64,000 bases of DNA from Seohaeicola saemankumensis (GCF_021021435.1 NZ_JAINWI010000011.1:124001-188000); one strand, 5' to 3'; shown: positions 28,673 to 37,848, counted from the first letter of the stretch. Notes: a model not told the origin generated them from the letters alone. Made by a program: numbers and translations.

Positions 28673-28832
28673 CCGTCGACATCGCCACTGGCGCCTCCCT
28701 GCGACAGGATGACATCTCGGACAAGGCGACTGCGCGGGTTTCGTCAAGCTGATGGGAAAGACGATACAACCCGTTCGCCCCCGCGAAGCTTTTGAGATCC
28801 GAGAGAACATCCAAAAGCCATTCGTTCTGCAT
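28644..28832 (-). CDS. Small conserved-type protein encoded upstream of and overlapping luxR
   Basis: 62 aa beginning MQNEWLLDVLSDLKSF. The amphipathic helical opening followed by NGLYRLSHQLDETRAVALSEMSS resembles a small protein I recall upstream of luxR genes in other Rhodobacteraceae; that recollection needs a search. The gene overlaps the first 29 bases of luxR in another frame. The ATG at 28832 is preferred to a TTG at 28838. No membrane segment, no cysteine ligand set. Function unknown; roles in luxR translation or as a LuxR partner are speculation. Confidence 0.7.
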   Translation of the reverse strand: MQNEWLLDVLSDLKSFAGANGLYRLSHQLDETRAVALSEMSSCRREAPVAMSTDERRVGADT

Positions 28833-29032
28833 GACCAACTTGCCTTTGCACTGGTTAAAGAAACATTAACGCTACCACGTCACGGGGAGGGACGGTGTCA
28901 TTCCTTGGACAACGGTTCAGTTTAGGCACGTGCAGGAGCCACACCCTATACGCGAATTTCAACCCCCCCAAAATGGCGGGGCGGATCAGCCCAACCCTTT
29001 GAATATAAACAAACCAGCCTCAGAAAAAGCCA

Positions 29033-29070
29033 AGGCCCGCGAATCTATGCGATTCGCGGGCCTCGTTTTT
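29033..29070. terminator. Bidirectional terminator-like hairpin
   Basis: A perfect 13-bp stem AGGCCCGCGAATC/GATTCGCGGGCCT with a TATGC loop. Followed by CGTTTTT on the plus strand; on the minus strand a weaker T run comes after a short gap. It most likely ends ccr transcription and shields the lux region downstream. Confidence 0.8.
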
Positions 29071-29092
29071 CATTGACTTCCGACGGGCAGGC

Positions 29093-30382
29093 TCAGCCGC
29101 GTCCAGCCGCGATCACATCCTCGACAGTCCGCAACCCTGTGCGCGGGGCCTGCACCAGAACGGCCATGTTTCCGGGCTTGTGCTGGTTACGATACATCTT
29201 CGTATGGGCCTGCGGGATCTGGCTCCATTCGAACACTTCGGACATGCAGGGATCAAGCCGCCGCTCGACCATCAGCTTGTTAGCCGAAGCTGCCTGCTTG
29301 AGATGCGCGAAGTGGCTACCCTGCAACCGCTTCTGGTGCATCCACATATAACGTACGTCGAACGTGCAGTTGAAACCCGTGGTGCCCGCGCAGATCACGA
29401 CCATACCGCCCTTCTTGCAGACCAGAGCGGACACAGGGAATGTCGCCTCGCCGGGATGTTCGAACACCATATCGACGCTCACGCCCTTGCCGGTGATATC
29501 CCAGATCGCCTTTCCGAATTTGCGCGCCTCTTTGAGCCACTCGTTATATTCGGGCGTATTGACCGTGGGCATCTGGCCCCAGCAGTTGAAATCCTTGCGG
29601 TTGATCGCGCCCTTGGCGCCAAGGCTCATGACAAACTCGCGCTTGTCCTCTTCCGAGATGACGGCAATCGCGTTGGCACCCGCCGTGTTGATCAACTGGA
29701 TCGCATAAGAGCCAAGACCGCCCGACGCACCCCAGACCAGAACGTTCTGGCCGGGCTTCAGGTCATGCGGCTGGTGGCCGAACAGCATCCGGTAGGCGGT
29801 GGCCAGCGTCAGCGTATAGCAGGCGCTTTCTTCCCATGTCAGATGCTTGGGACGCGGCATCAACTGCTGCGCCTGCACACGGGTGAACTGCGCGAACGAT
29901 CCGTCAGGGGTCTCGTAGCCCCAGATCCTCTGGGTCGGACTGAACATCGGGTCGCCGCCGTTGCACTCCTCGTCGTCGCCGTCATCCTGATTGCAGTGGA
30001 TCACGACCTCGTCGCCGACTTTCCAGCTTTTGACCTTGTCCCCCACGGCCCAGACGATGCCGGAGGCATCGGAACCTGCAATGTGATAAGGCTGTTTGTG
30101 ACCGTCAAAGGGGCTGATCGGCTGACCGAGACCGGCCCAGACGCCATTATAATTGACGCCAGCGGCCATCACCAGAACCAGCACCTCGTGGCTGTCGATC
30201 TTCCATGTATCGACCACTTCGATCTCGAAGCTTTTTTCTGGCTCGCCATGCCGGTCGCGGCGGATCGCCCAAGCATACATCTGCTTTGGCACATAACCGA
30301 GAGGCGGCATTTCACCGATCTCGTACAGATCTTTTTCCGGTGCTTCATAGGGCGCTATGCCGGTATGTGTGTCCAGAGCCAT
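29093..30382 (-). CDS. ccr: Crotonyl-CoA carboxylase/reductase
   Basis: 429 aa, family-typical length. NADPH-dependent reductive carboxylation of crotonyl-CoA to ethylmalonyl-CoA, the key step of the ethylmalonyl-CoA pathway. It is an MDR-superfamily protein: cofactor loop VWGASGGLGSYAIQL, and the Ccr-specific segments HCNQDDGDDEECNGGDPM and GAKGAINRKDFNCWGQMP that plain zinc alcohol dehydrogenases lack. ATG 30382 has GGAGG five bases upstream. The leader contains a GCACTT/AAGTGC dyad and the TGCCGCAATGCAG element shared with ecm and mcl. Confidence 0.97.
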   Translation of the reverse strand: MALDTHTGIAPYEAPEKDLYEIGEMPPLGYVPKQMYAWAIRRDRHGEPEKSFEIEVVDTWKIDSHEVLVLVMAAGVNYNGVWAGLGQPISPFDGHKQPYHIAGSDASGIVWAVGDKVKSWKVGDEVVIHCNQDDGDDEECNGGDPMFSPTQRIWGYETPDGSFAQFTRVQAQQLMPRPKHLTWEESACYTLTLATAYRMLFGHQPHDLKPGQNVLVWGASGGLGSYAIQLINTAGANAIAVISEEDKREFVMSLGAKGAINRKDFNCWGQMPTVNTPEYNEWLKEARKFGKAIWDITGKGVSVDMVFEHPGEATFPVSALVCKKGGMVVICAGTTGFNCTFDVRYMWMHQKRLQGSHFAHLKQAASANKLMVERRLDPCMSEVFEWSQIPQAHTKMYRNQHKPGNMAVLVQAPRTGLRTVEDVIAAGRG

Positions 30383-30398
30383 CTCAACCTCCGTGCAG

Positions 30399-30414
30399 GC
30401 ACTTGTCAAAGTGC
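30399..30414. promoter_or_regulatory. Inverted repeat in the ccr leader
   Basis: GCACTT-GTCA-AAGTGC, six-base perfect arms with a four-base centre, 17-32 bp before the ccr start. Could be an operator or a short RNA hairpin near the ribosome site. Confidence 0.4.
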
Positions 30415-30425
30415 GTTTCCCGTTA

Positions 30426-30440
30426 TGCCGCAATGCAGAA
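30426..30440. promoter_or_regulatory. Putative ethylmalonyl-CoA pathway element upstream of ccr
   Basis: TGCCGCAATGCAGAA, 44-58 bp before the ccr start. The identical 15-mer lies upstream of mcl, and a one-mismatch 13-mer upstream of ecm. Contains a TGC-N6-GCA dyad. The regulator is unknown. Confidence 0.45.
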
Positions 30441-30543
30441 TCGCGGTTCTGATCTTCGGGATAAAGTCGGTCGCGCAACATTGCAACCTGATTTAGCAGG
30501 TTTTTGTAATTTTATAACCCCGCAGTTGCAGCATGAAATAGAC

Positions 30544-31899
30544 CTACATGCTGCGTCCGCGAAACAAATGCGCGATGGACGAGGCGTAAAACGCAATCAG
30601 GGTGCGCTCGGACGGCACGATCTGCAACAGACCGTCCCGCTCCTGCACCAGATGCCGCAGAATCAGCATACGCAGGCCGACCTCCACAAGATAGCCTGTG
30701 TCTTGCCGTGGCATATGCAGATGCGCCTCTGGAAGCCCCGCCACAAGATCCGCCACAGCCCTGTCCAGTTCCGCGCGGTTCAACGGCCCTTGCGCCTGCA
30801 GCAAGGCTGTTGCCACCAGCGGCACCGGCAGAACGGGCACCTCGGCGGCGACGCGGGCCATCAACTCGGCCGCCAAAGCCGGAACATCCGACGAAAAACT
30901 CTTGAGCGACAGCGGTTCACCGAAACTGACGGCGGCATAGCCGAAGCGGTGGAACTTTCCCTTCAGGCGCAGACGTAGCATCCTGAACAGGAACCCCATA
31001 ACGGTGCTCAACCGTGCCGCAAACCGCCGCTCGCCCGCGTCTTGCGCGGCCAGCAGAACACGGTCTTCCAACACCCGGTCGTAATTGACCGCAACAGGCA
31101 CAAAAACCACATCGCGCCCGTTGGGATCGTGACCATCGACGATGTATTTCAAAATTCCCCGCTTGGGGGGCATGATCGCCCCTGACAGGCTCAGACCGCC
31201 TTCGGGGAAAACCGCCTGCGTCACGCCCGCTTGGGTTGCCAGTTGCACATAGCGCGACAGCACCGCCTTATAGAGAGGCCCGAACCGTTTGCGTCGGATG
31301 AAATAGGCCCCCATCGCGCGGATCAACGCGCTGAGCGGCCAGACACGGCCCCATTCGCCAACGGCATAGGACAGGGCGGATCGTTCCGCCGCCAGATAGG
31401 TGACCAGCACGTAATCCATATTGCTGCGATGGTTGATGACGAAAACCACCGTCGCCTCGCGGTCCACCTGCGCCAGCGCATCGCCTGCGTAATGGCCAAG
31501 ACGTACGCGGTAGAGCGAGGTGCTGATCAGCCGCGCCAACCGCGTCGCTACTCCGAAATAGGCGCTCGCACTGAACGACGGCACGATTTCCCGCGCATAA
31601 CGGCGCGCCTGCTCGAAAGCTACGTTTTCTGGCACGCCTTCGCTGGCTGCATGCGCGGCAATGGCGCGCAAGACGGTCGGATCATAAATCAGACGCTGGA
31701 TCATGTCATATCGGCGCGCCAGCTTGAAGGGCTGGATCGGACGTTCGAGTCGCGTGTTCAGTTGCGCGATAACGCGTTCGGCGCGTTTTCGGAAAAACCA
31801 GCGCACAGAAGGGAATAGAAAATGCGATGCAAAGGTCACGCCCGCAAAAAACAGGATCAAAACCAGTAGCCAGACAGGCATTTCCACCACAGCAGTCAT
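30544..31899 (-). CDS. PlsB-like glycerol-3-phosphate/lysophospholipid acyltransferase
   Basis: 451 aa. An N-terminal membrane helix (residues about 6-28) is followed by an acyltransferase domain. The catalytic HX4D is HRSNMDY near residue 147, and the second block is FPEGGLSLSG near residue 220, the PlsB/DHAPAT version of motif III. It probably acylates position 1 of glycerol-3-phosphate at the inner membrane. Shorter than E. coli PlsB (about 800 aa). Divergent from ecm and about 160 bp upstream of ccr on the same strand. The start at 31899 lacks a clear ribosome site. Confidence 0.8.
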   Translation of the reverse strand: MTAVVEMPVWLLVLILFFAGVTFASHFLFPSVRWFFRKRAERVIAQLNTRLERPIQPFKLARRYDMIQRLIYDPTVLRAIAAHAASEGVPENVAFEQARRYAREIVPSFSASAYFGVATRLARLISTSLYRVRLGHYAGDALAQVDREATVVFVINHRSNMDYVLVTYLAAERSALSYAVGEWGRVWPLSALIRAMGAYFIRRKRFGPLYKAVLSRYVQLATQAGVTQAVFPEGGLSLSGAIMPPKRGILKYIVDGHDPNGRDVVFVPVAVNYDRVLEDRVLLAAQDAGERRFAARLSTVMGFLFRMLRLRLKGKFHRFGYAAVSFGEPLSLKSFSSDVPALAAELMARVAAEVPVLPVPLVATALLQAQGPLNRAELDRAVADLVAGLPEAHLHMPRQDTGYLVEVGLRMLILRHLVQERDGLLQIVPSERTLIAFYASSIAHLFRGRSM

Positions 31900-31955
31900 A
31901 GCACAACAATGGCGCGAAAGCGGGCCGAGGTAAATGAAATGCGCAGACTGCGCGA

Positions 31956-31972
31956 TGCCGCAACGCAGCGAA
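31956..31972. promoter_or_regulatory. Putative ethylmalonyl-CoA pathway element upstream of ecm
   Basis: TGCCGCAACGCAGCGAA, differing by one base in its first 13 from the ccr and mcl copies. It abuts the TTGACA box of the ecm promoter (31973), the position expected for an activator touching polymerase. Confidence 0.45.
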
Positions 31973-32002
31973 TTGACAGCGCCATAAAATTCCAAGTATC
32001 AA
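31973..32002 (+). promoter_or_regulatory. Sigma-70-type promoter of ecm
   Basis: TTGACA at 31973-31978, an 18-bp spacer and TATCAA at 31997-32002. This would start transcription near 32009, about 50 bases before the ATG. Confidence 0.55.
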
Positions 32003-32059
32003 CGCAGGGACGCAATAAAGTTGCCAAACCTGATTCACCGCGATCCATTGAGAGGCCCC

Positions 32060-34027
32060 ATGACACAGACGCAAAAAGACCAGCCATGGCTTTTCCGCAC
32101 CTATGCAGGCCATTCCACAGCCAAAGCCTCGAACGCGCTTTATCGATCGAATCTGTCCAAGGGACAAACCGGTCTGTCGGTAGCCTTCGATCTTCCGACG
32201 CAGACAGGCTATGACAGCGATCATATCCTTGCGCGCGGCGAGGTGGGCAAGGTCGGCGTGCCCGTCAGCCATCTGGGCGATATGCGGACGCTGTTCGATG
32301 CGATCCCGCTAGAGCAGATGAACACCTCGATGACGATCAACGCGACAGCCCCGTGGTTGCTTGCGCTTTATATCGCCGTGGCCGAGGAACAAGGCGCGGA
32401 TATTTCCAAACTGCAGGGCACAGTGCAGAACGATATCATCAAGGAATACCTAAGCCGTGGCACCTATATCTTGCCACCGAAACCGTCCTTGCACCTGATC
32501 ACCGATGTTGCGGCCTATTGCTATACCAATGTGCCCAAATGGAACCCGATGAACATCTGTTCCTATCACCTGCAGGAGGCGGGGGCGACGCCGGAACAGG
32601 AACTGGCCTTTGCATTGGCCACCGCCACCGCCGTTCTGGACGATCTGAAAGGGAAAGTGCCCGAGGCGGATTTCCCGCAGCTTGTGGGCCGGATCTCGTT
32701 CTTCGTAAACGCGGGCATCCGCTTTATTACAGAGATGTGCAAGATGCGCGCCTTCGTCGATCTCTGGGATGAAATCTGCGAAACCCGCTATGGCGTCACC
32801 GATCCGAAATACCGCCGCTTCCGTTATGGCGTGCAGGTCAACAGCCTTGGCTTGACCGAACAGCAGCCCGAAAACAACGTCTACCGCATCCTGATCGAAA
32901 TGCTGGCCGTGACCCTGTCGAAAAAGGCCCGCGCCCGCGCTGTGCAATTGCCTGCCTGGAACGAGGCATTGGGCCTGCCGCGTCCGTGGGACCAGCAATG
33001 GTCGCTCAGGATGCAGCAGATCATGGCTTACGAGACAGACCTTCTGGAATACGATGACCTGTTTGACGGAAACCCCGCCGTGGATCGTAAGGTCGAGGCC
33101 CTGAAAGAAGGTGCGCGGGCCGAACTTGCGAACCTCGACAGCATGGGCGGTGCGATCAGCGCGATTGAGTATATGAAATCACGTCTGGTCGACAGCAACG
33201 CCGAACGCCTGAACCGGATCGAGCGGAACGAGACTATCGTGGTCGGCGTCAACAAATGGCAACAGGGCGAACCCTCGCCGCTGATGACCGGCGATGGCGG
33301 GATCATGACCGTTGATCCGGCGGTCGAGGCCGAACAGATCGGCCGCCTGAACGAATGGCGCAGCACCCGCGATGCCAAGGCCGTTGACGAAGCCCTGGCC
33401 GACCTGCGCGCCGCCGCGAAGGAAGGCCGCAATATCATGGAGCCGTCGATCAAAGCCGCCAAGGCCGGTGTCACCACCGGCGAATGGGCCGCCCAGATGC
33501 GCGCAGTGTTCGGCGAATATCGCGGGCCGACGGGCGTGTCGCGCTCGGTCAGCAACAAGACCGAAGGGCTGGACGACATCCGCGATGCGGTCAACACCGT
33601 GTCCGACAAGCTGGGCCGCCGCCTGCGCTTTCTGGTCGGCAAGCCGGGCCTGGACGGTCATTCCAACGGGGCCGAACAGATCGCCTTCCGCGCCCGCGAT
33701 TGCGGCATGGACATCGACTATGAAGGTATCCGCCTGACGCCGGAGGAAATCGTGAAAGCCGCCGCCGAGGGCGAGGCCCATGTTGTGGGCCTGTCTATCC
33801 TGTCCGGATCGCATATGCCACTGATGCGGGACCTGATGGACCGTCTGCGCGCGGCAGGTCTGTCGCATATTCCGGTTGTTGTGGGCGGGATCATCCCCGA
33901 GGAGGACGCAAAGCGCCTGCTGGAAATGGGCGTCGCCCGCGTCTACACGCCCAAGGATTTCGAGCTGAACACGATCATGATGGACATTGTAACGCTGGTT
34001 GATCCGAAACCCGTCGCGGCAGAGTGA
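32060..34027 (+). CDS. ecm: Ethylmalonyl-CoA mutase (MeaA family)
   Basis: 655 aa, adenosylcobalamin-dependent. It converts (2R)-ethylmalonyl-CoA to methylsuccinyl-CoA, two steps after Ccr. The N-terminal TIM barrel carries FDLPTQTGYDSD and NATAPWLLALYIAVAEEQGA; the C-terminal B12 domain has the cobalamin-ligand signature DGHSNG around residue 540. A single chain with both domains matches Ecm/MeaA. ATG 32060 is preceded by AGAGG. Own promoter and terminator; ccr lies nearby on the other strand. Confidence 0.96.
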   Translation: MTQTQKDQPWLFRTYAGHSTAKASNALYRSNLSKGQTGLSVAFDLPTQTGYDSDHILARGEVGKVGVPVSHLGDMRTLFDAIPLEQMNTSMTINATAPWLLALYIAVAEEQGADISKLQGTVQNDIIKEYLSRGTYILPPKPSLHLITDVAAYCYTNVPKWNPMNICSYHLQEAGATPEQELAFALATATAVLDDLKGKVPEADFPQLVGRISFFVNAGIRFITEMCKMRAFVDLWDEICETRYGVTDPKYRRFRYGVQVNSLGLTEQQPENNVYRILIEMLAVTLSKKARARAVQLPAWNEALGLPRPWDQQWSLRMQQIMAYETDLLEYDDLFDGNPAVDRKVEALKEGARAELANLDSMGGAISAIEYMKSRLVDSNAERLNRIERNETIVVGVNKWQQGEPSPLMTGDGGIMTVDPAVEAEQIGRLNEWRSTRDAKAVDEALADLRAAAKEGRNIMEPSIKAAKAGVTTGEWAAQMRAVFGEYRGPTGVSRSVSNKTEGLDDIRDAVNTVSDKLGRRLRFLVGKPGLDGHSNGAEQIAFRARDCGMDIDYEGIRLTPEEIVKAAAEGEAHVVGLSILSGSHMPLMRDLMDRLRAAGLSHIPVVVGGIIPEEDAKRLLEMGVARVYTPKDFELNTIMMDIVTLVDPKPVAAE

Positions 34028-34047
34028 TCCTGATTAGAAACCACAAA

Positions 34048-34071
34048 AAAGGGGGCCATAGGCCCCCTTTT
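34048..34071 (+). terminator. Rho-independent terminator of ecm
   Basis: AAAGGGGGCC and GGCCCCCTTTT separated by an ATA loop; a T-rich run follows. Flanked by A and T runs on both sides, so it can also stop transcription arriving from the DUF4168 gene. Confidence 0.88.
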
Positions 34072-34093
34072 GCGTTTGTTGCATCGTTTGAGA

Positions 34094-34537
34094 TCACTCT
34101 GTCATAGTGCCGGAACTGGATTCCGCTTCAACCAGTGACGCAATTCGCGCACCCAGTTCCTGATCCTGCTGGGCCACCTGTGCGATGGTCACATATTCGT
34201 CGACCGTCAGATCCGGCACAGCCTCGATCTTCTCGATAATCTCGGCATTGGCCTGATTGACCAGCGCGGCTTGCTCTTCCTCACTCGAGGCAGCTTCGAT
34301 CTGCGGTGTATAGTCCAGACGCACTTCCTCGACACCCATCAAGGCAGCTACGAAAGCCTCGAGCTTGGTATCGGTCATATCGATCTGCGGCAGGGTGGGT
34401 TGCACGACTTCGGGCTGCCCGTCGGACGCGGATGTCGCGTTTTGGGCTGCAACAGGTGCCACGGCGCCAAGGCTCAGGGCAGCGATTGACGTGCTCAGGA
34501 CAAGGGCTTTCAGGCTGCGGTTCGTTGTCTGTGTCAT
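34094..34537 (-). CDS. DUF4168 domain-containing secreted protein
   Basis: 147 aa from ATG 34537 with GGAGG five bases upstream. Signal peptide ends near APVAAQ. The remainder is an acidic helical domain of DUF4168 type (VAALMGVEEVRLDYTPQIEAA, then TVDEYVTIAQVAQQDQELGA). Periplasmic, function unknown. Single gene converging on ecm across the shared hairpin. Confidence 0.8.
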   Translation of the reverse strand: MTQTTNRSLKALVLSTSIAALSLGAVAPVAAQNATSASDGQPEVVQPTLPQIDMTDTKLEAFVAALMGVEEVRLDYTPQIEAASSEEEQAALVNQANAEIIEKIEAVPDLTVDEYVTIAQVAQQDQELGARIASLVEAESSSGTMTE

Positions 34538-34737
34538 GGATGCCTCCAGGTTATTCTCGTTTGACGGGATCATCCCGCCGCGTCTGCCCAACATGGTCAC
34601 CCTGTTCAGCCTGTGCAAATCGCGCAGCGGGATCATGCCTGCTACGGGATGCTTTTCAGGCGGCAAGTCGCGTATTGGCCTTGCACCCCAACGGAAACAG
34701 CCCCCATCATGGAACCGGACAACCGAGGGACCGTTTC

Positions 34738-35178
34738 ATGCCGCTTACAATCCGCCCCCTTGTCGAAACCGATCAGGCCGAGTGGCGCCGTCTTTGGACC
34801 GCCTATCTGGAGTTTTACAACAGCACAGTGCCGGAAGAGGTGTATCAGACCACCTTTGCCCGCCAGTTGGACCCTGCTTATACGGATCGCTGCTGCTTTA
34901 TCGCCGATCTGGATGGCCGTGCCGTGGGTCTGGTGCATGCGATCTGGCACGGACATAACTGGCGGATCGAGGATGTCTGCTACCTTCAGGATCTCTATGC
35001 TGATCCGGATGTGCGCGGCAAAGGCATCGGTCGCGCACTGATCGAGGCGGTCTATCAAGAGGCTGACCGCCGTGGCACCCCCGCAGTCTACTGGATGACG
35101 CAGGATTTCAACACAACAGCACGGCAACTCTACGACCGGATCGCCAAGGTGACACCCTTCATCAAATACAACCGCTGA
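34738..35178 (+). CDS. GNAT family N-acetyltransferase
   Basis: 146 aa. The acetyl-CoA loop is DLYADPDVRGKGIGRALIEA with the RGxGxG-type signature; the C-terminus QDFNTTARQLYDRIAKVTPF matches a small-molecule or protein acetyltransferase subgroup. Substrate unknown. Ends 15 bp before deoD on the same strand, so co-transcription is likely. Confidence 0.85.
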   Translation: MPLTIRPLVETDQAEWRRLWTAYLEFYNSTVPEEVYQTTFARQLDPAYTDRCCFIADLDGRAVGLVHAIWHGHNWRIEDVCYLQDLYADPDVRGKGIGRALIEAVYQEADRRGTPAVYWMTQDFNTTARQLYDRIAKVTPFIKYNR

Positions 35179-35193
35179 CGCAGGAACCATGAC

Positions 35194-35904
35194 ATGACGA
35201 TTCATATCGGTGCAAATCCCGGCGAGATCGCTGAAACCGTCCTGTTGCCGGGCGATCCGCTGCGCGCAAAATGGGCCGCAGAAACATTTTTGCACGAGGC
35301 GCGACTGGTCAACGAGGTGCGCGGTATGCTGGGCTATACCGGCTTATGGCGCGGCAACCGCGTGACGATCCACGGCTCGGGCATGGGTATGGCCTCGCTG
35401 TCGATCTATGCCAACGAACTGATCCGCGACTATGGAGCGAAAACACTGATCCGCATCGGCTCTTGCGGGGCGATGCAGGCCCAGGTCGGTATCCGCGACG
35501 TGATCCTTGCGATGACAGCAACCACGCTATCCACCCCGTCCAAAGGCATTTTCCGCGAGTTGAACTTTGCCCCCCATGCCGACTGGTCACTCCTGCGCGA
35601 TGCTGCAATCGCAGCGGAAAAACGCGGCGTGCCCACCCATGTCGGCGGCATCTATTCGTCCGACGTCTTCTATGACGAACGCCCCGACCTGAACGAGATC
35701 ATGACCCGCCACGGGATCCTCGGCGTCGAGATGGAAGCGGCAGAGCTATACAACCTCGCCCTGCGCCACAAGGTGCGCGCATTGGCCGTGCTGACTGTGT
35801 CGGATCATCTGCTGACAGGCGACGCCCTGCCCGCCCACCAGCGCCAGAGCAGCTTTGGCGACATGGTGGAAATCGCGCTCGAAGCCGCCTTTGCCAACGC
35901 GTGA
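35194..35904 (+). CDS. deoD: Purine-nucleoside phosphorylase
   Basis: 236 aa, the hexameric bacterial PNP type. Phosphorolysis of purine (deoxy)nucleosides to base and (deoxy)ribose-1-phosphate in the cytosol. Motifs are [51 protein letters not shown] and the catalytic Asp in [10 protein letters not shown]. An AGGAAC site precedes ATG 35194. It fits with the BMP nucleoside importer elsewhere in the window. Confidence 0.96.
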   Translation: MTIHIGANPGEIAETVLLPGDPLRAKWAAETFLHEARLVNEVRGMLGYTGLWRGNRVTIHGSGMGMASLSIYANELIRDYGAKTLIRIGSCGAMQAQVGIRDVILAMTATTLSTPSKGIFRELNFAPHADWSLLRDAAIAAEKRGVPTHVGGIYSSDVFYDERPDLNEIMTRHGILGVEMEAAELYNLALRHKVRALAVLTVSDHLLTGDALPAHQRQSSFGDMVEIALEAAFANA

Positions 35905-35907
35905 CGG

Positions 35908-36753
35908 CTAGCGCCCGTGACGACGGTTGTACCCGTTGGGCGGCGGTGACGCCCAATTGCCCAAGCGCGCGGCCGGGGTCTCGAACACCTCGACCAGCAA
36001 CGGGTAGCACGCCGCCTGATCCGAGGAATGCTCGGACGAGCAATCGCCACCCGGACAGGCCGACAAAGCCCCTAGCAGCGGGATTTCGGCAAAAAACTCC
36101 AGGTAGTCGCCGGGCCGGACCGGGCTCGCCTTCATGAAATACTGGCCCGTGTCTCGGCTAAAGCCCGTGCACATGAACACGTTGAGCACGTCATGCACAT
36201 GCGCTTCGGCTGCGTGCAGCGACAGCCCCGTCGCATCGCCCAGCGCACGGGTCAGGTTGGAATGGCAGCAATGATGATACTGCCCGCCGGACAAAAGGTT
36301 ATGCGTATAGGGGTCGCACCGCGTGCCGATCACATCATGCACCGATCCGCCGAAAGCATCCTTGCCATACCAGCCCAGCGTATCTGCTACGATCGTGGCC
36401 ATCGGGCGCAGGGTTGGAAAACCGGACCAAAGCCGCTGGCCTGTTGTGACATGCGTGCCGTGCAGGGCGCGCGTCTTGCCGGAATAGAACCGCTCCGACA
36501 GATCATCGGCATTCCACAGGTTAAGATCGCCCACCTGCGGCCCCTCAATGGACGAAATACGGAAAAATCCACCCGCAGGCACCGTGAATGTCGCAGCATC
36601 GCGTGGCGGCACCACCACCTCAGCCATTTTGACCGCGTGATACCTGAACCCAGCATAGGTATCCTGATCGGGCACCGGCAAAGTTTCGACCGGATAGCAG
36701 ATCACAGGTTTCACAGCGCGGCGGTCATCGGCATCAAGGGGCTGGGTCATCAT
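35908..36753 (-). CDS. DUF1989 (urea carboxylase-associated) family protein
   Basis: 281 aa. Typical blocks are VPAGGFFRISSIEGPQVGDLNLWNA, a His/Cys-rich GGQYHHCCHSNL and HDVLNVFMCTGF, and the PGDYLEFFAEIPLL end. Family members are linked to urea or amide metabolism through neighbours in other genomes; no urea genes are adjacent here, so the role stays open. Tandem ATGs at 36753/36750. Starts 5 bp after the small membrane protein gene and converges on deoD with 3 bp between stops. Confidence 0.8.
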   Translation of the reverse strand: MMTQPLDADDRRAVKPVICYPVETLPVPDQDTYAGFRYHAVKMAEVVVPPRDAATFTVPAGGFFRISSIEGPQVGDLNLWNADDLSERFYSGKTRALHGTHVTTGQRLWSGFPTLRPMATIVADTLGWYGKDAFGGSVHDVIGTRCDPYTHNLLSGGQYHHCCHSNLTRALGDATGLSLHAAEAHVHDVLNVFMCTGFSRDTGQYFMKASPVRPGDYLEFFAEIPLLGALSACPGGDCSSEHSSDQAACYPLLVEVFETPAARLGNWASPPPNGYNRRHGR

Positions 36754-36758
36754 CTGTC

Positions 36759-36971
36759 TCACGGTTTGGGCGGTTTGCGTGGTGCGCGGCAATCCTGCGG
36801 GGATTTGCCCTTGGGGACAAGCTCTTCCGCCCCGCAGGCCGCGCATCGGAAATACTGCAAACCGTCACGGTCACGGGTGCGGTCCATGCGCCACCTGCAT
36901 CCGCGCACGCCACGCCGTGCAAAAATCGCCACCAGTACGAAAGCGATAAACAGCCCGACAATGACCACCAT
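36759..36971 (-). CDS. Small membrane protein with a zinc-finger-like tail
   Basis: 70 aa. One N-terminal membrane helix (VVIVGLFIAFVLVAIFA), a basic linker, then YFRCAACGAEEL with a CxxC pair and a later single Cys. This could be half of a zinc ribbon or a degenerate one. No function recognised. It is 5 bp upstream of the DUF1989 gene and probably in its operon. Confidence 0.6.
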   Translation of the reverse strand: MVVIVGLFIAFVLVAIFARRGVRGCRWRMDRTRDRDGLQYFRCAACGAEELVPKGKSPQDCRAPRKPPKP

Positions 36972-36992
36972 GCTACACGCCCTTCGATACGC

Positions 36993-37023
36993 AAAAGGGG
37001 CAGGCTATCGCGCCCCCCCCTTT
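36993..37023 (-). terminator. Terminator after sdhB
   Basis: On the minus strand a G-run with GGGGC pairs with GCCCC and is followed by TTTT, 33 bp past the sdhB stop. It separates the sdh operon from the small membrane protein gene. Confidence 0.6.
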
Positions 37024-37055
37024 CATCTTGCTTCAAATACTCAAGCCCGCCCGCA

Positions 37056-37835
37056 TCACACGGTGCGTTCAACCATCATCTTCTTGATCTCGGCTATCGC
37101 CTTGGCCGGGTTCAGACCCTTGGGGCAGGTCTTAGCACAGTTCATGATCGTGTGGCAGCGATACAGCTTGAACGGATCTTCCAACTCGTCCAGACGCTCG
37201 CCCGTCGCCTCGTCACGGCTGTCGATGATCCAGCGGTACGCATGCAGCAACGCGGCCGGCCCCAGATACCGATCGCCATTCCACCAATAACTCGGGCAGG
37301 AGGTCGAGCAGCAGGCGCACATCACGCATTCATACAGACCGTCCAGCTTTTCGCGGTCATCGACCGACTGGCGCCATTCCTTGGCGGGGCGGTTGGTCTT
37401 GGTTTCCAGCCACGGCATGATCGAGGCATGCTGCGCGTAGAAATGCGTGAGGTCAGGGATAAGGTCCTTGATCACCGGCATATGTGGCAGCGGATAGATC
37501 TTCACATCGCCCTTCACGTCATCCATGCCATGCAGACAGGCCAGCGTGTTGATCCCGTCGATATTCATCGCGCAAGACCCGCAAATGCCTTCGCGGCAGG
37601 AGCGGCGGAAGGTCAGGGTGGGATCAATCTCGGATTTGATCTTGATCAGCGCGTCCAGAATCATCGGCCCGCAAGTGTCCATATCGACATGATAGGTATC
37701 CAGCCGCGGATTCTCCCCGTCATCGGGGTTCCAGCGGTAGATCTTGAAGGTCCGCAGGTTCTTGGCACCTTCGGGTTTGGGCCATGTCTTGCCGGTCCGC
37801 ATCCGGCTGTTCTTCGGCAGTGTCAGTTGCACCAT
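37056..37835 (-). CDS. sdhB: Succinate dehydrogenase iron-sulfur subunit
   Basis: 259 aa, full length. Carries electrons from SdhA flavin to quinone. The N-terminal 2Fe-2S ligands are in [15 protein letters not shown] plus a later Cys (LACLHG); the C-terminal clusters use [18 protein letters not shown] and [20 protein letters not shown] 37835 is chosen for the GGGAGAG site upstream and the standard MVQL N-terminus. Last gene of sdhC-sdhD-sdhA-lipoprotein-sdhB. Confidence 0.98.
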   Translation of the reverse strand: MVQLTLPKNSRMRTGKTWPKPEGAKNLRTFKIYRWNPDDGENPRLDTYHVDMDTCGPMILDALIKIKSEIDPTLTFRRSCREGICGSCAMNIDGINTLACLHGMDDVKGDVKIYPLPHMPVIKDLIPDLTHFYAQHASIMPWLETKTNRPAKEWRQSVDDREKLDGLYECVMCACCSTSCPSYWWNGDRYLGPAALLHAYRWIIDSRDEATGERLDELEDPFKLYRCHTIMNCAKTCPKGLNPAKAIAEIKKMMVERTV

Positions 37836-37848
37836 GATGTCTCTCCCG

